IMG/VR virus record: IMGVR_UViG_3300009285_010828
Coordinates: 1 to 38,319 of that record
Reading direction: 5' to 3' (one strand)
DNA: 38,319 nucleotides
Source: a virus
Shown here: positions 8,007-16,471 of the stretch, in pieces
Layout: each line of letters starts with the position of its first letter
Position numbering within the stretch: the stretch's first letter is position 1
Notes under the pieces: model-generated
Databases searched by the model: none
What the model was told of the DNA's origin: nothing
The model's input: only the letters and a program-made list of their open reading frames with translations
Position numbers and translations under genes: made by a program

Positions 8007-8516
8007 GTGGGTGATATAACGAAAGTCAAAGTTGGAGTATGTAGCGTCACTTTTAATTCGGCAGATCTTGGCCACACAAAAGGTGGAGTCGAGGTTAGTT
8101 ATGAGCCAGTTTATAAAGACGTAGCGGTTGACAAATATGGTGAAACGGTTGTTGAAAAATATCTTATTGGTGAAAAATTAACAGCCAAAGTTCCCCTTGC
8201 GGAATTCACTATAGCCAACCTCAAAGCCGCAATTCCACAAGCCAGTTATGCGGGTGCCGCTAACACTAGAATCACAATTGGTGCTAGTGCCGGCCAAGCC
8301 GCTAAAGTCGATTCTGCTCAACTTGTCCTGCATCCTATCGGTGAAGGTACCAGAGCATTCGATGTGGTATTACATAAGGCTTATGTTGCAAGCCAGATAA
8401 CCCTTGCTCACAAAGTTGATGATGAGAAGGTTATCGAGGTTACGTTCGAAGCACTTTTGGACGAAACTAAGTCTGATGGTAATTACCTTGGTTTGATAGG
8501 TGATTCCGGTACATAA
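8007..8516 (+). CDS. Major tail tube protein
   Basis: At 169 residues this is the probable tail tube subunit. It begins with strands (VKVGVCSVTFNSADLGHTKG) followed by a G-V-E-V-S-Y-EP segment, a typical opening of siphovirus tube proteins in which the first strand pair precedes a conserved (D/E)xG motif. The rest alternates strands with an Ala-rich loop and closes with VIEVTFEALLDE. The start is GTG at 8007, placed after a near-perfect ribosome site at 7989-7997. It stands between the terminator/Com genes and the tail assembly chaperones, exactly where a tube gene belongs. Confidence 0.75.
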   Translation: MGDITKVKVGVCSVTFNSADLGHTKGGVEVSYEPVYKDVAVDKYGETVVEKYLIGEKLTAKVPLAEFTIANLKAAIPQASYAGAANTRITIGASAGQAAKVDSAQLVLHPIGEGTRAFDVVLHKAYVASQITLAHKVDDEKVIEVTFEALLDETKSDGNYLGLIGDSGT

Positions 8517-8565
8517 CTTCGACTTGTTTTGGCAATCGTGGTTTTTATAACCCGCCATTTCAAGT

Positions 8566-8943
8566 TTGAAAAACTCAAAAGAAATTATTTTAGATTCAGG
8601 CAAAAAAGTAGAAATAAAGAAATTACCTCTTAAAAAATACGCCGAGCTTTTACAGGCAATTCAAGAATTACCCAAACATATTGGGGATTTAGATAAATTA
8701 ACACCAACGCAAATACTTGAGAAATTACCCTTTTTAATTGGTGTTGCTTATCCGGATATTGTTCAAGTCACAATTATTGCCACTGATCTTCCAAAAGAGG
8801 AAGTGGAAGAATTGGGATTAGATGAATTGACAGATTTATTCGGAGCATTTTTTGAGGTCAATAATTATTCAAAAGTTATCGATAATTTAAAAAAAATGTT
8901 CGCCCGTCCGACGGCGCCGGCACAAATTCAAAAGACTTCTTAG
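8566..8943 (+). CDS. Tail assembly chaperone, short form (gpG-like)
   Basis: This 125-residue protein corresponds to gpG of lambda, a chaperone that coats the tape measure protein before tube assembly. It has a strand-helix opening (EIILDSGKKVEIKKLPLKKY) and a helical body. The annotated start is TTG at 8566; the frame opens at 8551, and an ATT at 8557 (reading M-SSLKNSKEII) is also possible. No clear ribosome site is present for either. Most ribosomes should end at 8943; a fraction should slip at 8886-8892 into the frame of the following ORF. Confidence 0.7.
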   Translation: MKNSKEIILDSGKKVEIKKLPLKKYAELLQAIQELPKHIGDLDKLTPTQILEKLPFLIGVAYPDIVQVTIIATDLPKEEVEELGLDELTDLFGAFFEVNNYSKVIDNLKKMFARPTAPAQIQKTS

Positions 8944-9254
8944 ATTTATACTGGTGGGCAGTAGATCTTTTGGCAAGTGAGTATGGATGGGCAAAAAATG
9001 AGATAGAAAATCATGTCTATTTCGATGAACTTGTTTATCTTGTTGAAAAAATAAATAGGCGCAAACTTCGGGAATATAAAATGCAACTTGCAATTTCCCA
9101 AAATGCTTGGGTAGAAAATCCAAAGGAATTATGGAGAATTTTAGAATCCGAAACATCAGAAGAATCAATAGACGAAAAACTTGATAAAGCAGGATTTGAA
9201 GCATTCAAACAAAAATTAAGCACAAGCAAAAATATTAGTGTAAAATCAAAGTAG
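8566..9254 (+). CDS. Tail assembly chaperone, frameshifted long form (gpGT-like)
   Basis: Slippage by -1 at the TTTAAAA heptamer (8886-8892) joins the first 109 codons to the -1 frame, which is open from 8886 to 9254, and yields about 229 residues. The extension reads DFLDLYWWAVDLLASEYGWA and later YLVEKINRRKLREYKMQLAI, similar to T-domain extensions in other siphoviruses. The -1 frame has a stop (TAA, 8883-8885) immediately before the slip site and no good start of its own, since the TTG at 8970 would cut off the conserved WW segment. The tape measure ATG follows the stop directly. Length ratio and gene order match lambda G/GT. Confidence 0.75.
8886..8892 (+). promoter_or_regulatory. -1 ribosomal frameshift slippery site
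   Basis: The sequence T TTA AAA is a canonical X XXY YYZ heptamer in the zero frame of the short chaperone. It lies in a run of eight A residues (8889-8896), so A AAA AAA is a second possible slip site. GC-rich sequence follows at 8901-8921 with pairing such as CCGTCCGACGG, a candidate stimulatory hairpin in an otherwise AT-rich gene. Confidence 0.75.
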
Positions 9255-11075
9255 ATGGCATTTGACGTTGGTTCAGTTATCGGTCATATAAAAGCAGATA
9301 TTTCCAATTTCCAAGAGGGAATGGGGAAGGCTAAGAGCGCGGCAGATGGCCTAAAAGACCGTGTAGGGGCAGTAGGCGGGGCAGTAGAGGATTTTGGCAA
9401 GAAGGCCGCAGTTTTGACCGCAGTAGTTGGTGGTGGCGTAGTTCTTGCTCTTAAAAAAAGCATTGATGCCTATAAAGAAAATCAAGATGCAATTGCCCAG
9501 CAAGAGGCAGTTTTAAAATCTACTGGTTTTGCGGCAGGATTATTTACTGAAGATTTACAAGATCAAGCTAAGGCACTTCAAAGAGTAACTCAATATAGTG
9601 ATGAAGCAACAATGGGCGCCCAGAATCTTCTTTTGACATTTACCAATATTAAGGGTGCTACTTTTCAACAGGCGACAGATGTAGTTCTTAATATGAGTAC
9701 TGCACTTGGACAGGATTTGAAAAGTTCGGCAATCCAAGTCGGCAAAGCATTACAAGATCCAATTTTAGGAGTTACGGCACTTCGTAGAGTTGGTGTCAAT
9801 TTTAATGAAGAGGCCAAAAAAACAATTGAAAATTTAGTCAAAACAGGTCATGCCGCAGAAGCCCAACAATTTATTTTAAAAGAACTCAATACGGAATTTG
9901 GCGGTAGCGCAGTTGCCGCCGGCAAAACATTTTCCGGTGCATTGGCAATTCTTGGAAATCAATTTGGAGAACTGCAAGAATCGATTGGTAAGGGAATTAT
10001 TAATGGGATTACACCTTTTGTGCAAAAGATTGTTGAATTTGCAAATAATGAAAATGTAATTGCCTTTTTTGACCGATTAGGAATTGTAATTAATGCATTT
10101 TTTAGTGCATTTACAGATTGGGATCCGGTTGCTCTTAGTGAAGTTTTCCCGCCAACAGTTATAGATATAATGCAAAAAGCCCATGATATTTTTGTGGCTT
10201 TCGGCAATTGGATTAAAGAAAATCAAGAATTAGTATTGACTTTTTTAAAAGGTTTAGGGATTGCACTTGGAGTCCTTTTGATTATCGGTACAATTACTAT
10301 TTTGCTTGGCGCACTTCTCAATCCGCTTGTTTTAGTTGGTCTGGCAATTGCCGCACTTTATACAGCATGGCAGACAAACTTTTTGGGATTTCGAGATATT
10401 ACCCAAGCAGTTGTTGGTGAGATTGTCAATTTTTTCCAGAATTATTTAATGCCGCTTATTCAGGCTTTTGTAGGTTGGTGGAAGGAACATTGGGATACTA
10501 TTTCACTTATTTTAAAAGGTGCTTGGGATATTATTAAAGGAATTATCCAAATTGCTTGGTCGATTGCTTATGGCATTATAAAAGTTGGCATTGATCTTTT
10601 AACAGGTAAATGGGGTAAGGCTTGGGAAGATATTAAATCGATGCTTGATGGAGCATGGGAAGGTATAAAAAGCGTTTTTAAAGGCATACTTGAATTTATT
10701 GCCGGTTGGGCTGGGACTGTTTTCCATGATCTAGTTAAACCATTTGAAGATGCTTGGAATAAAATCAAAGAATATGTCGAAAAGATTAAAGAAAAATTGG
10801 ATTTTACAAAACGAAGTTCACCTTCAGTAGTTGATATTGTTAGACAGGGAGTCGGCGAAGTTAATAAAGCCCTATCCGGTTTAGAATTTAATACAAATCT
10901 AACTCCAAAAATGGCCGCCATGAGTATTTCAAATGCCGGCCAAAGCACTAATATAAATCAGATCCATGTAAATTTAGCAGGAGCCGTTATAGCTGATGAA
11001 CAATCTGCAATGAGAATTAGTGAAATAATCGGGGATAATATAATTCAAAAATTAAAATTAAATGTTAGAGCATAG
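9255..11075 (+). CDS. Tape measure protein
   Basis: This 606-residue protein sets tail length and is threaded through the tube. Residues 1-60 are an Ala/Gly/Lys-rich helix (ISNFQEGMGKAKSAADGLKD), a common tape-measure opening. Residues 85-240 match the conserved TMP domain (EATMGAQNLLLTFTNI, SSAIQVGKALQDPILG, GKTFSGALAILGNQFGELQE). A hydrophobic block near residues 325-375 (GIALGVLLIIGTITILLGAL) gives membrane segments used at DNA entry. Trp-rich helical repeats (W..IK, GAWEGIK) fill residues 395-510. The ATG follows the chaperone stop without a gap. About 600 residues would fit a tail near 90 nm by the usual 1.5 angstrom per residue rule. Confidence 0.9.
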   Translation: MAFDVGSVIGHIKADISNFQEGMGKAKSAADGLKDRVGAVGGAVEDFGKKAAVLTAVVGGGVVLALKKSIDAYKENQDAIAQQEAVLKSTGFAAGLFTEDLQDQAKALQRVTQYSDEATMGAQNLLLTFTNIKGATFQQATDVVLNMSTALGQDLKSSAIQVGKALQDPILGVTALRRVGVNFNEEAKKTIENLVKTGHAAEAQQFILKELNTEFGGSAVAAGKTFSGALAILGNQFGELQESIGKGIINGITPFVQKIVEFANNENVIAFFDRLGIVINAFFSAFTDWDPVALSEVFPPTVIDIMQKAHDIFVAFGNWIKENQELVLTFLKGLGIALGVLLIIGTITILLGALLNPLVLVGLAIAALYTAWQTNFLGFRDITQAVVGEIVNFFQNYLMPLIQAFVGWWKEHWDTISLILKGAWDIIKGIIQIAWSIAYGIIKVGIDLLTGKWGKAWEDIKSMLDGAWEGIKSVFKGILEFIAGWAGTVFHDLVKPFEDAWNKIKEYVEKIKEKLDFTKRSSPSVVDIVRQGVGEVNKALSGLEFNTNLTPKMAAMSISNAGQSTNINQIHVNLAGAVIADEQSAMRISEIIGDNIIQKLKLNVRA

Positions 11076-11077
11076 AG

Positions 11078-12511
11078 ATGGGCGCATTATATAGTGTCAC
11101 AATTGATGGTGTTGAGCGGGTTGACGATATTCTAGCCAACACTATAGTTATTGAGGATAATTTAAACGATCAGCAAAATATTTGTAATTTCAGATTAATA
11201 GATCGAAGTGGAAATGGGATCCCTGCAAGTGACCAAGAAATAATAATTACCCTTGATGATGCCACTGTTCTTTTTGCCGGCTACATTGTAAATGTTAAAT
11301 ATCAAAGTGTTGGTGCAACCGAAGTAACCATAAATTGTATAGATTATGCCCGACTCCTAGACCGGAATTTAGTCCATAGAACCTATGAAGATGCAACTGA
11401 CAAAGAAATTATTGAAGATATAGTTTCCAGATATTGTGCAGGGTTTGGAATTACTACTGTAAATGTGACAGAAGCCGTTACAATCAGCCAAAAAGCCTTT
11501 AATTATATCCAGCCTACACAAGCATTAAAACAATTAACCAAACTGACAAACCGGAATTGGTATATAGATTACAACAAAGATATTCATTATTTTGCCATAA
11601 ATGATGAATCGACGCCTTTTGATATTGATATTGCCAATGATGATTATATTAATCTGAATATTTCCAAAGATGCCAGCCAATTAAAAAACAGAGTCTATGT
11701 CAGGGGCGGTACTAAACTTTCGGATGCAACAACCTATTCTACAAAAGGCGATGGTGTTAAAAGACAATTTGTTTTACCGGATAAACCACATGATGTCACA
11801 ATAAAAGTAAATACTATTACCAAAACCATAGGTATTAAAAATATTGATTCTTCCGGCTATGATTGGTATCTGAACTTTCAGGAAAAATATTTAGAACAGG
11901 ATGATGGTGGATCTGTTTTAACCAGTTCCGATACTTTAGAAATAACCTATAAATACGACATTCCGATTTTGGTTGCAGTTGAGAATACAGCCTCTATTTT
12001 GGAAAACGGAAGTAAGGAATTTGCGATCTTTGATAAATCTATTGCCACGACACAGGCCGCAAGGGATCGGGCAACTGCCGAACTGACGGATTATGCCGAT
12101 AAATTAATAACCGGATCCTTTCAAACATTTATAGCCGGTTTTCATTCTGGACAAACCATCCATATAAATCTTGCAAATTATGAAATTGATGATGATTATA
12201 TCGTGCAAAAAGTAACTTGCACGGCCTTTGGAAACGGCAATTATATCTATACAATTTCGATAGCCAGTGCAAAAACGCTCGGCATAATTAGATTTTTGAT
12301 AGAATTATTAGAGGCGAATAAAAACTTAATTGAACTAAGCGATCAGGAAGTAGTGGACGAATTGTTAAATTTGAGCGATAGTTTACTTAGTGACAGTTTA
12401 ATAGATAGCTTAACTACCGACAGCGCCGGCGCTTATGCTACTTGGTGTACGGATAGCGTTCAGAGTTCGCCATCAACAAGGGCGCGTTGGGGACTTTTTC
12501 AGTGGGGTTGA
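11078..12511 (+). CDS. Tail hub / baseplate protein (gpD/gp27-like)
   Basis: The 477-residue product resembles tail proteins with the hub fold (gp27, late control D, or ReqiPepy6 Gp37-like). Residues 1-90 contain the first barrel (VERVDDILANTIVIEDNLND ... VLFAGYIVNV), where an IxDxLN-type motif and a FAGYI strand are typical. The middle (TISQKAFNYIQPTQALKQLT, about 143-162) is the segment where the hub domain binds the tube tip, followed by NWYIDYNKDIHYF. Residues 300-410 form the last barrel. The C-terminus is acidic and Ser-rich. It begins two bases after the tape measure stop, the usual place for distal tail and hub genes. Confidence 0.75.
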   Translation: MGALYSVTIDGVERVDDILANTIVIEDNLNDQQNICNFRLIDRSGNGIPASDQEIIITLDDATVLFAGYIVNVKYQSVGATEVTINCIDYARLLDRNLVHRTYEDATDKEIIEDIVSRYCAGFGITTVNVTEAVTISQKAFNYIQPTQALKQLTKLTNRNWYIDYNKDIHYFAINDESTPFDIDIANDDYINLNISKDASQLKNRVYVRGGTKLSDATTYSTKGDGVKRQFVLPDKPHDVTIKVNTITKTIGIKNIDSSGYDWYLNFQEKYLEQDDGGSVLTSSDTLEITYKYDIPILVAVENTASILENGSKEFAIFDKSIATTQAARDRATAELTDYADKLITGSFQTFIAGFHSGQTIHINLANYEIDDDYIVQKVTCTAFGNGNYIYTISIASAKTLGIIRFLIELLEANKNLIELSDQEVVDELLNLSDSLLSDSLIDSLTTDSAGAYATWCTDSVQSSPSTRARWGLFQWG

Positions 12512-12514
12512 GAT

Positions 12515-12982
12515 ATGAAAAACGAAATAAAAAATGAAGGAATAAAAATAACCGGCCATATTCGTATGGACTTTTTTAATATTATTACTAGAAAACATAC
12601 GATAATTGAAAAGGATAATTTAGTCACCACAATAGGCAAGGAATCCATAGCACATGGAATTCGCGGCAATACGGCCAGAGGATTTATAACCTATTGCGCC
12701 CTAGGTACAAATGCTATAGCACCGGCTTTGGGTAATATCAAATTAGGGACTGAAATTATCAGAAAACTTATTTCTGTAAGAAATACAACCAATAATATTG
12801 CCAATTTTGAAACATTCTTTACAACCGCAGAAGGAAACGGATCCTTAAAAGAAGCCGGACTTTTTGGCGATGATGCAAGCGCAGTAGCCGATTCCGGAAT
12901 CTTGTTTTGTCATGCGGCAATAAATAGGGTTAAAACCATAAATGATACTTTGAGTTTGGTTTGGACAATAGCAATTGGGTAA
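12515..12982 (+). CDS. Tail-tip or fibre-associated structural protein
   Basis: This 155-residue protein has a pattern I associate with small phage tail proteins: a charged strand start (IRMDFFNIITRKHTIIEKDN), then FITYCALGTNAIAP with a following KLGTEIIRK, where such proteins read alGtg...p..t.L..E..R. It closes with SLVWTIAIG. No enzyme motif is seen. It sits between the hub and the 13002 fibre-like gene. A baseplate or fibre-linker role is inferred from position and pattern. Confidence 0.55.
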   Translation: MKNEIKNEGIKITGHIRMDFFNIITRKHTIIEKDNLVTTIGKESIAHGIRGNTARGFITYCALGTNAIAPALGNIKLGTEIIRKLISVRNTTNNIANFETFFTTAEGNGSLKEAGLFGDDASAVADSGILFCHAAINRVKTINDTLSLVWTIAIG

Positions 12983-12986
12983 AAAA

Positions 12987-12995
12987 TGTTAAACT
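12987..12995 (+). promoter_or_regulatory. Extended -10 element directly before gene at 13002
   Basis: TGTTAAACT (TG-N-TAAACT) ends 6 bases before the ATG at 13002, with no ribosome site between. It matches the elements before 6029 and 25621 in sequence and spacing, again pointing to a leaderless transcript. Confidence 0.4.
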
Positions 12996-13001
12996 AAATA
13001 T

Positions 13002-13406
13002 ATGGCTATTTCAACACCAGTAACCGCCGGCGTAAATGCAACAGCCGGACAACATAATGATGTACGGACAGACGCCATAACCCGCCAGACAATCTATGTT
13101 TTTGAAGTAAAAGGAACGCTAGTAACCGGTGATGGTCAAGGAGCAACCCATATTATTAAAAAGACTGGAACCGTCACGAAGATTAAACATATTATTAACA
13201 ACGGAACTGGCACAGCCACCATCGAGATTGCAAAAAGCGGTGCCACAGTTGATTCCGGAGTTTTAGTAACAACGACAGCCGCAGACGATAGTTCTATTTC
13301 CAGCCCTGCAGTAACCGAAAATCAGCTTTTAACTCTTAATATAGATGCTGTGGGATCAAGTGCCGCAAATTTGGTTGTGCAAGTTTTTGTAGATGAAACA
13401 TTATAA
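13002..13406 (+). CDS. Virion/fibre protein with GQHNDVRTDA motif
   Basis: The 134-residue protein starts with a short linker (TPVTAGVNATAGQHNDVRTDAI, about residues 5-26), a motif I know from small phage structural proteins in metagenomes where GQxNDLR..A precedes a beta sandwich. The remainder is strand-rich (TIYVFEVKGTL, GTATIEIAKSG, ANLVVQVFVDE). It resembles decorating or fibre-tip domains rather than enzymes. It is separated from the glycine-rich fibre protein by an HNH endonuclease gene, which probably inserted between two formerly adjacent genes. Confidence 0.55.
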   Translation: MAISTPVTAGVNATAGQHNDVRTDAITRQTIYVFEVKGTLVTGDGQGATHIIKKTGTVTKIKHIINNGTGTATIEIAKSGATVDSGVLVTTTAADDSSISSPAVTENQLLTLNIDAVGSSAANLVVQVFVDETL

Positions 13407-13408
13407 AT

Positions 13409-13918
13409 ATGAGGGACTCAAAAGGCAGATTTATTAAAGGGCATAGTCTTGGGTTAAGATTTGGTGTTGGACAGAAAATGTTTGTACCTAAAAAAGGGCA
13501 ACATATGAGTCCACAAACTGAATTTAAAAAGGGACAAATAGCACCAAATAAAGATAAGTCAATGTGGGCTGGAAGAAAACAAAATCTTAAAATTAAACAT
13601 TTTTCTGGAGAAAATCATTGGAATTGGAAGGGCGGTATTACTCCTATAAATGAGAAAATTAGAAGAACTATTGAGTACGAAGAATGGCGCAAAGCCGTTT
13701 TTGAAAGAGATAATTATACTTGCCAGCTTTGTGGAGAGATAGGTGGAGTACTTCACGCAGATCATATAAAGGACTTTTCTTCTTACCCAGAATTTAGATT
13801 TGAATTAAGCAACGGTCGTACTCTTTGTAAAAATTGTCATTTAAAAACTGACAATTGGGGTATGAGAGGAAAGGAGAAGAAAAATGTCCCAATTTCTGGG
13901 CTTCGGATCGGGAGTTGA
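13409..13918 (+). CDS. HNH homing endonuclease
   Basis: This 169-residue protein is an HNH nuclease. The N-terminal half is basic, with repeated KKGQ motifs and FSGENHWNWKGGITP (residues 65-79), typical of phage HNH homing endonucleases. The catalytic part holds a zinc pair CQLC (105-108), LHADHI (H116, D118, H119), N135 and CKNCH (140-144). It begins two bases after the previous gene. Its last 35 bases overlap the start of the glycine-rich protein, whose ribosome site AAAGGAGAAG (13870-13879) is embedded in it. Free-standing HNH genes like this cut alleles that lack them. Confidence 0.85.
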   Translation: MRDSKGRFIKGHSLGLRFGVGQKMFVPKKGQHMSPQTEFKKGQIAPNKDKSMWAGRKQNLKIKHFSGENHWNWKGGITPINEKIRRTIEYEEWRKAVFERDNYTCQLCGEIGGVLHADHIKDFSSYPEFRFELSNGRTLCKNCHLKTDNWGMRGKEKKNVPISGLRIGS

Positions 13919-14969
13919 CGGAATAGCCACTTTAAGTGGTACAGATGCACCTATTGATTCTTCTTGTTCTGGAATTGCCGCCGCAATTTCTTTAAGTGCC
14001 ACAAATGCTTCTTTTGCCGCAGGGCAATTAATTTTAATTCACCAAACACAAGGTACCGGCTTTGGACAATGGGAAATAAACCGTATTGCTTCCTATGTTG
14101 CCGGGACAATAACAACGGCCGTACCTCTTGCTTTTACATATGTTAGTGGCGCTCAAGTCTTAGTTTTACCACAGTATTCGAGTGTTACCGTTTCTGGCAC
14201 TTATACCGTTAAACCTTGGGATGGGGCAGTTGGCGGAATAATGGCCTTTTTATGTAGCGGCTTAACCAATATCACTGGAACGATTACGGCAAACGGAGCC
14301 ATTAGTGGTGTTGATACTGGCGGATATGTTGGGGGCGCACCGGGAACAGCCGGTAATGGTGGTACGCAAGGTGAAAGCGGAACGGCAGTGGGTTCGGTTT
14401 CTTCGTTGGCTAATGGTTCTGGTGGTGGTGGTGGCAACGGCGGTGGTAACACTGGCATAAATGGTACTGCTAATGCTGGGGGCGGCGGTAACGGATCGGC
14501 TGGTAATGCCGGCGGTAACGGAAACGGTGGCGCAGGGGGCGGAACTTCGGGTTCGGCTGACTTGGTAACCATGACATTCGGTGGTGCTGGCGGGGGTGGT
14601 GCTTTCGCTGACAGTATCGCAAGTGACTTTGGTGGCAATGGTGGCGGAATTATCTTTATTTGTTCAAATAGATTTACCGTTAGCGGTGCTATGAGAGCAA
14701 ACGGTGGGCATATTCAAAACGTCGGTGGTGGTGACCCCGGCGGGGGTGCTGGCGGATCAATTCTTATCAAAACAGTTACGGCAACCCTTGGTTCCGCTTT
14801 AATTACTGCAATAGGTGGTACTGCCCCCAGTGAAGGTAATGGTTTTGGCGGAAGTGGCAGAATCAGAGTTGAGGCTTGTACTTTGACCGGAACTACTAAC
14901 CCTTCGGCAAATGAATCAGTTGGCGGCCACAATTTTTGTTCGATCAGTGGCGGAATTTTTAGCGAATAG
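13884..14969 (+). CDS. Glycine-rich tail adhesin-like protein
   Basis: The 361-residue product begins with a beta domain (about 1-130), followed by a glycine-rich domain (about 131-260) with GGGGGNGGGN and GNAGGNGNGGAGGG stretches, and ends in a mixed domain with further Gly clusters and three Cys. Glycine-rich blocks of this sort occur in phage adhesins (polyglycine helix sandwiches, as in S16 gp38) that bind host receptors, so a receptor-binding tip is a fair inference. It starts within the HNH gene with ribosome site AAAGGAGAAG. A long proline-rich ORF on the other strand is merely the antisense of the Gly codons. Confidence 0.65.
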   Translation: MSQFLGFGSGVDGIATLSGTDAPIDSSCSGIAAAISLSATNASFAAGQLILIHQTQGTGFGQWEINRIASYVAGTITTAVPLAFTYVSGAQVLVLPQYSSVTVSGTYTVKPWDGAVGGIMAFLCSGLTNITGTITANGAISGVDTGGYVGGAPGTAGNGGTQGESGTAVGSVSSLANGSGGGGGNGGGNTGINGTANAGGGGNGSAGNAGGNGNGGAGGGTSGSADLVTMTFGGAGGGGAFADSIASDFGGNGGGIIFICSNRFTVSGAMRANGGHIQNVGGGDPGGGAGGSILIKTVTATLGSALITAIGGTAPSEGNGFGGSGRIRVEACTLTGTTNPSANESVGGHNFCSISGGIFSE

Positions 14970-15000
14970 AATTGACTTTTAGGACAAAATAAATGCAAAA

Positions 15001-15006
15001 TAGAAT
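15001..15006 (+). promoter_or_regulatory. Possible -10 element before the endolysin gene
   Basis: TAGAAT lies 6 bases before the ATG at 15013, and no ribosome site stands between. The spacing resembles the leaderless promoters at 6013, 12987 and 25603, but the TG extension is absent and no clear -35 is visible, so it is a weak call. Confidence 0.3.
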
Positions 15007-15012
15007 TATATT

Positions 15013-16095
15013 ATGAAATTGAATATACCAGTAATTTATAGCCAATGGGATTCACGCTGGGCAAGTATTTTACTTGGTTTTTCTACAATTGCTACCAGCA
15101 ATATTTATAATTATGGTTGTTTAATTACCTGCCTTGCAATTGTTGCCAGATATTTTGGTAAACAAGTTACCCCTGCCGACATTAATGATAAACTCAAGGA
15201 GAAAAAAGGATTCAAAGGGAATCTTTATCTTTGGGGATTTCTGACTCAAGTTTTTCCGGATATTAAGGAAATTAAAACAGAAACACCGGATCTTCTGACT
15301 GATGCCCAGATCGGTGAAATCAAAGGCGCTATCGATTCCGGTTATCCGGTAATGGTGCAAATTGATGTAAATCCCAGAACGGTTGAAGCCGATATGCACT
15401 TCGTTTTGATTACTGGCTATAATCCAAGTGATGAAAATGATTTTACAATTGCGGATCCCTTGGGCGGTTTATTCAGATCCCTAAAAGATTATCTTGGATG
15501 GTTCAGGCCATCGGCAAGAAAAACAATAGAACGCTATGTTATTTATGAAGGAAAAGCCCAGCCGCCAAGTGCCGAGAATGAAACAATGCCGGTACCCAAA
15601 AAAGATTTTGAAAATCTAGTGCATGGATCTGACCAATGGGATAAAACAGTAGATGAATATTTGCCCGATGGCACCGACCCCAAACATACCCAATTCGATG
15701 TAGTCCAGAGGGTAGTATCGGGTTTCAAAAGTCGTGTAACTGACCTCGAAAACCAGTTAAATGAGAAAAATAAAGATCTGGCAGTAGCCAATACCGAGAT
15801 TGATAATCAAAAGGATAAGATAGCAAATATTGAAAAAGAGTGCCAAATACAGCTTAAAACACAGAAGGACTACTACGAAGGCATAATCGCTAACACTCCA
15901 AATATCGAAAAATTGAAGGGGCAATATGAGGGTACAATAGAAGATCTCAATGAAGAGCTAAAGGAAGCTAAAAAACAAGGTGGACTCAAAGATCTGGAAA
16001 TTGCAAGTCTTGAATCAGAACTTGATAAAACCCAAAAAAGCCTTGGACTTTTGAAATCTATTTTTTTGCTCTTAAAAAAACTTTTTAAGAAATAA
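15013..16095 (+). CDS. C39-like cysteine peptidase, putative endolysin
   Basis: This 360-residue protein has an N-terminal papain-like/C39-like domain (about 1-180): YSQWDSRWA is the usual start, NYGCLITC carries the predicted nucleophile C36, ADMHFVLITGY the histidine H129 and FTIADPLGG the aspartate D148. A linker (HGSDQWDKTVDEYLPDGTDP) leads to a coiled coil at about 235-345. The C-terminus (LGLLKSIFLLLKKLFKK) is an amphipathic, strongly basic helix that could bind membranes. It precedes three small membrane proteins, so it likely cleaves peptide cross-links of peptidoglycan at lysis. A virion-borne or other protease role is possible. Confidence 0.7.
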   Translation: MKLNIPVIYSQWDSRWASILLGFSTIATSNIYNYGCLITCLAIVARYFGKQVTPADINDKLKEKKGFKGNLYLWGFLTQVFPDIKEIKTETPDLLTDAQIGEIKGAIDSGYPVMVQIDVNPRTVEADMHFVLITGYNPSDENDFTIADPLGGLFRSLKDYLGWFRPSARKTIERYVIYEGKAQPPSAENETMPVPKKDFENLVHGSDQWDKTVDEYLPDGTDPKHTQFDVVQRVVSGFKSRVTDLENQLNEKNKDLAVANTEIDNQKDKIANIEKECQIQLKTQKDYYEGIIANTPNIEKLKGQYEGTIEDLNEELKEAKKQGGLKDLEIASLESELDKTQKSLGLLKSIFLLLKKLFKK

Positions 16096-16104
16096 TAGAT
16101 TGAG

Positions 16105-16233
16105 ATGATTATGACTTTTATACTTTTGACTAATATACTTTATTTTTTATTAGGATTGATTTGTGGTTTTGCAGCTAGAGATGCTGAAGATTTTGTCAGG
16201 GATATACTTAAAAAAAGGAAAATTGCAAAGTGA
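16105..16233 (+). CDS. Small single-span membrane protein
   Basis: The 42-residue ORF (ATG 16105, or the in-frame ATG at 16111) has one strongly hydrophobic segment (ILLTNILYFLLGLICGF) followed by a charged tail ending DILKKRKIAK. Its stop overlaps the GTG start of the next membrane protein (GTGA), which supports translation as a coupled unit. The position between the endolysin and the two following membrane proteins suggests a holin or spanin-like role in lysis, not proven. Confidence 0.6.
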   Translation: MIMTFILLTNILYFLLGLICGFAARDAEDFVRDILKKRKIAK

Positions 16234-16460
16234 AAGAAAAAAGAGAATATAAATGGATACAATTAGTTTTAGATTTAAAAACCGTTGTCATTTTAATGTT
16301 TATGATAGTCTGGACTATTATAACTATAGAATCCTGTTTGAATCCTAATTATAAAGTTCCGGAAACAGTTAATCTATCTTTAGGCGGAATAATCGCCTAT
16401 TTCACAGCTTCTAAATTGAAAGAATATCACGATTTAAAAAATGGAAAATTAAAAAAATAA
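16230..16460 (+). CDS. Small membrane protein, holin candidate
   Basis: This 76-residue protein starts with GTG overlapping the previous stop. A basic N-terminus (KEKREYKW) precedes a membrane segment (VVILMFMIVWTIITI, about residues 18-32) and a second, weaker one (LSLGGIIAYFTASKL), followed by a Lys-rich tail. Two spans with charged ends in a lysis cassette suit a class II holin, but the family is not recognised. Confidence 0.6.
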   Translation: MKEKREYKWIQLVLDLKTVVILMFMIVWTIITIESCLNPNYKVPETVNLSLGGIIAYFTASKLKEYHDLKNGKLKK

Positions 16461-16471
16461 GGGGGTGAAAA

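Noticed and set aside
14201-14998. Long proline-rich ORFs on the minus strand
   Set aside because: They are the antisense of glycine codons in the adhesin-like gene; no start signals or neighbours on that strand.
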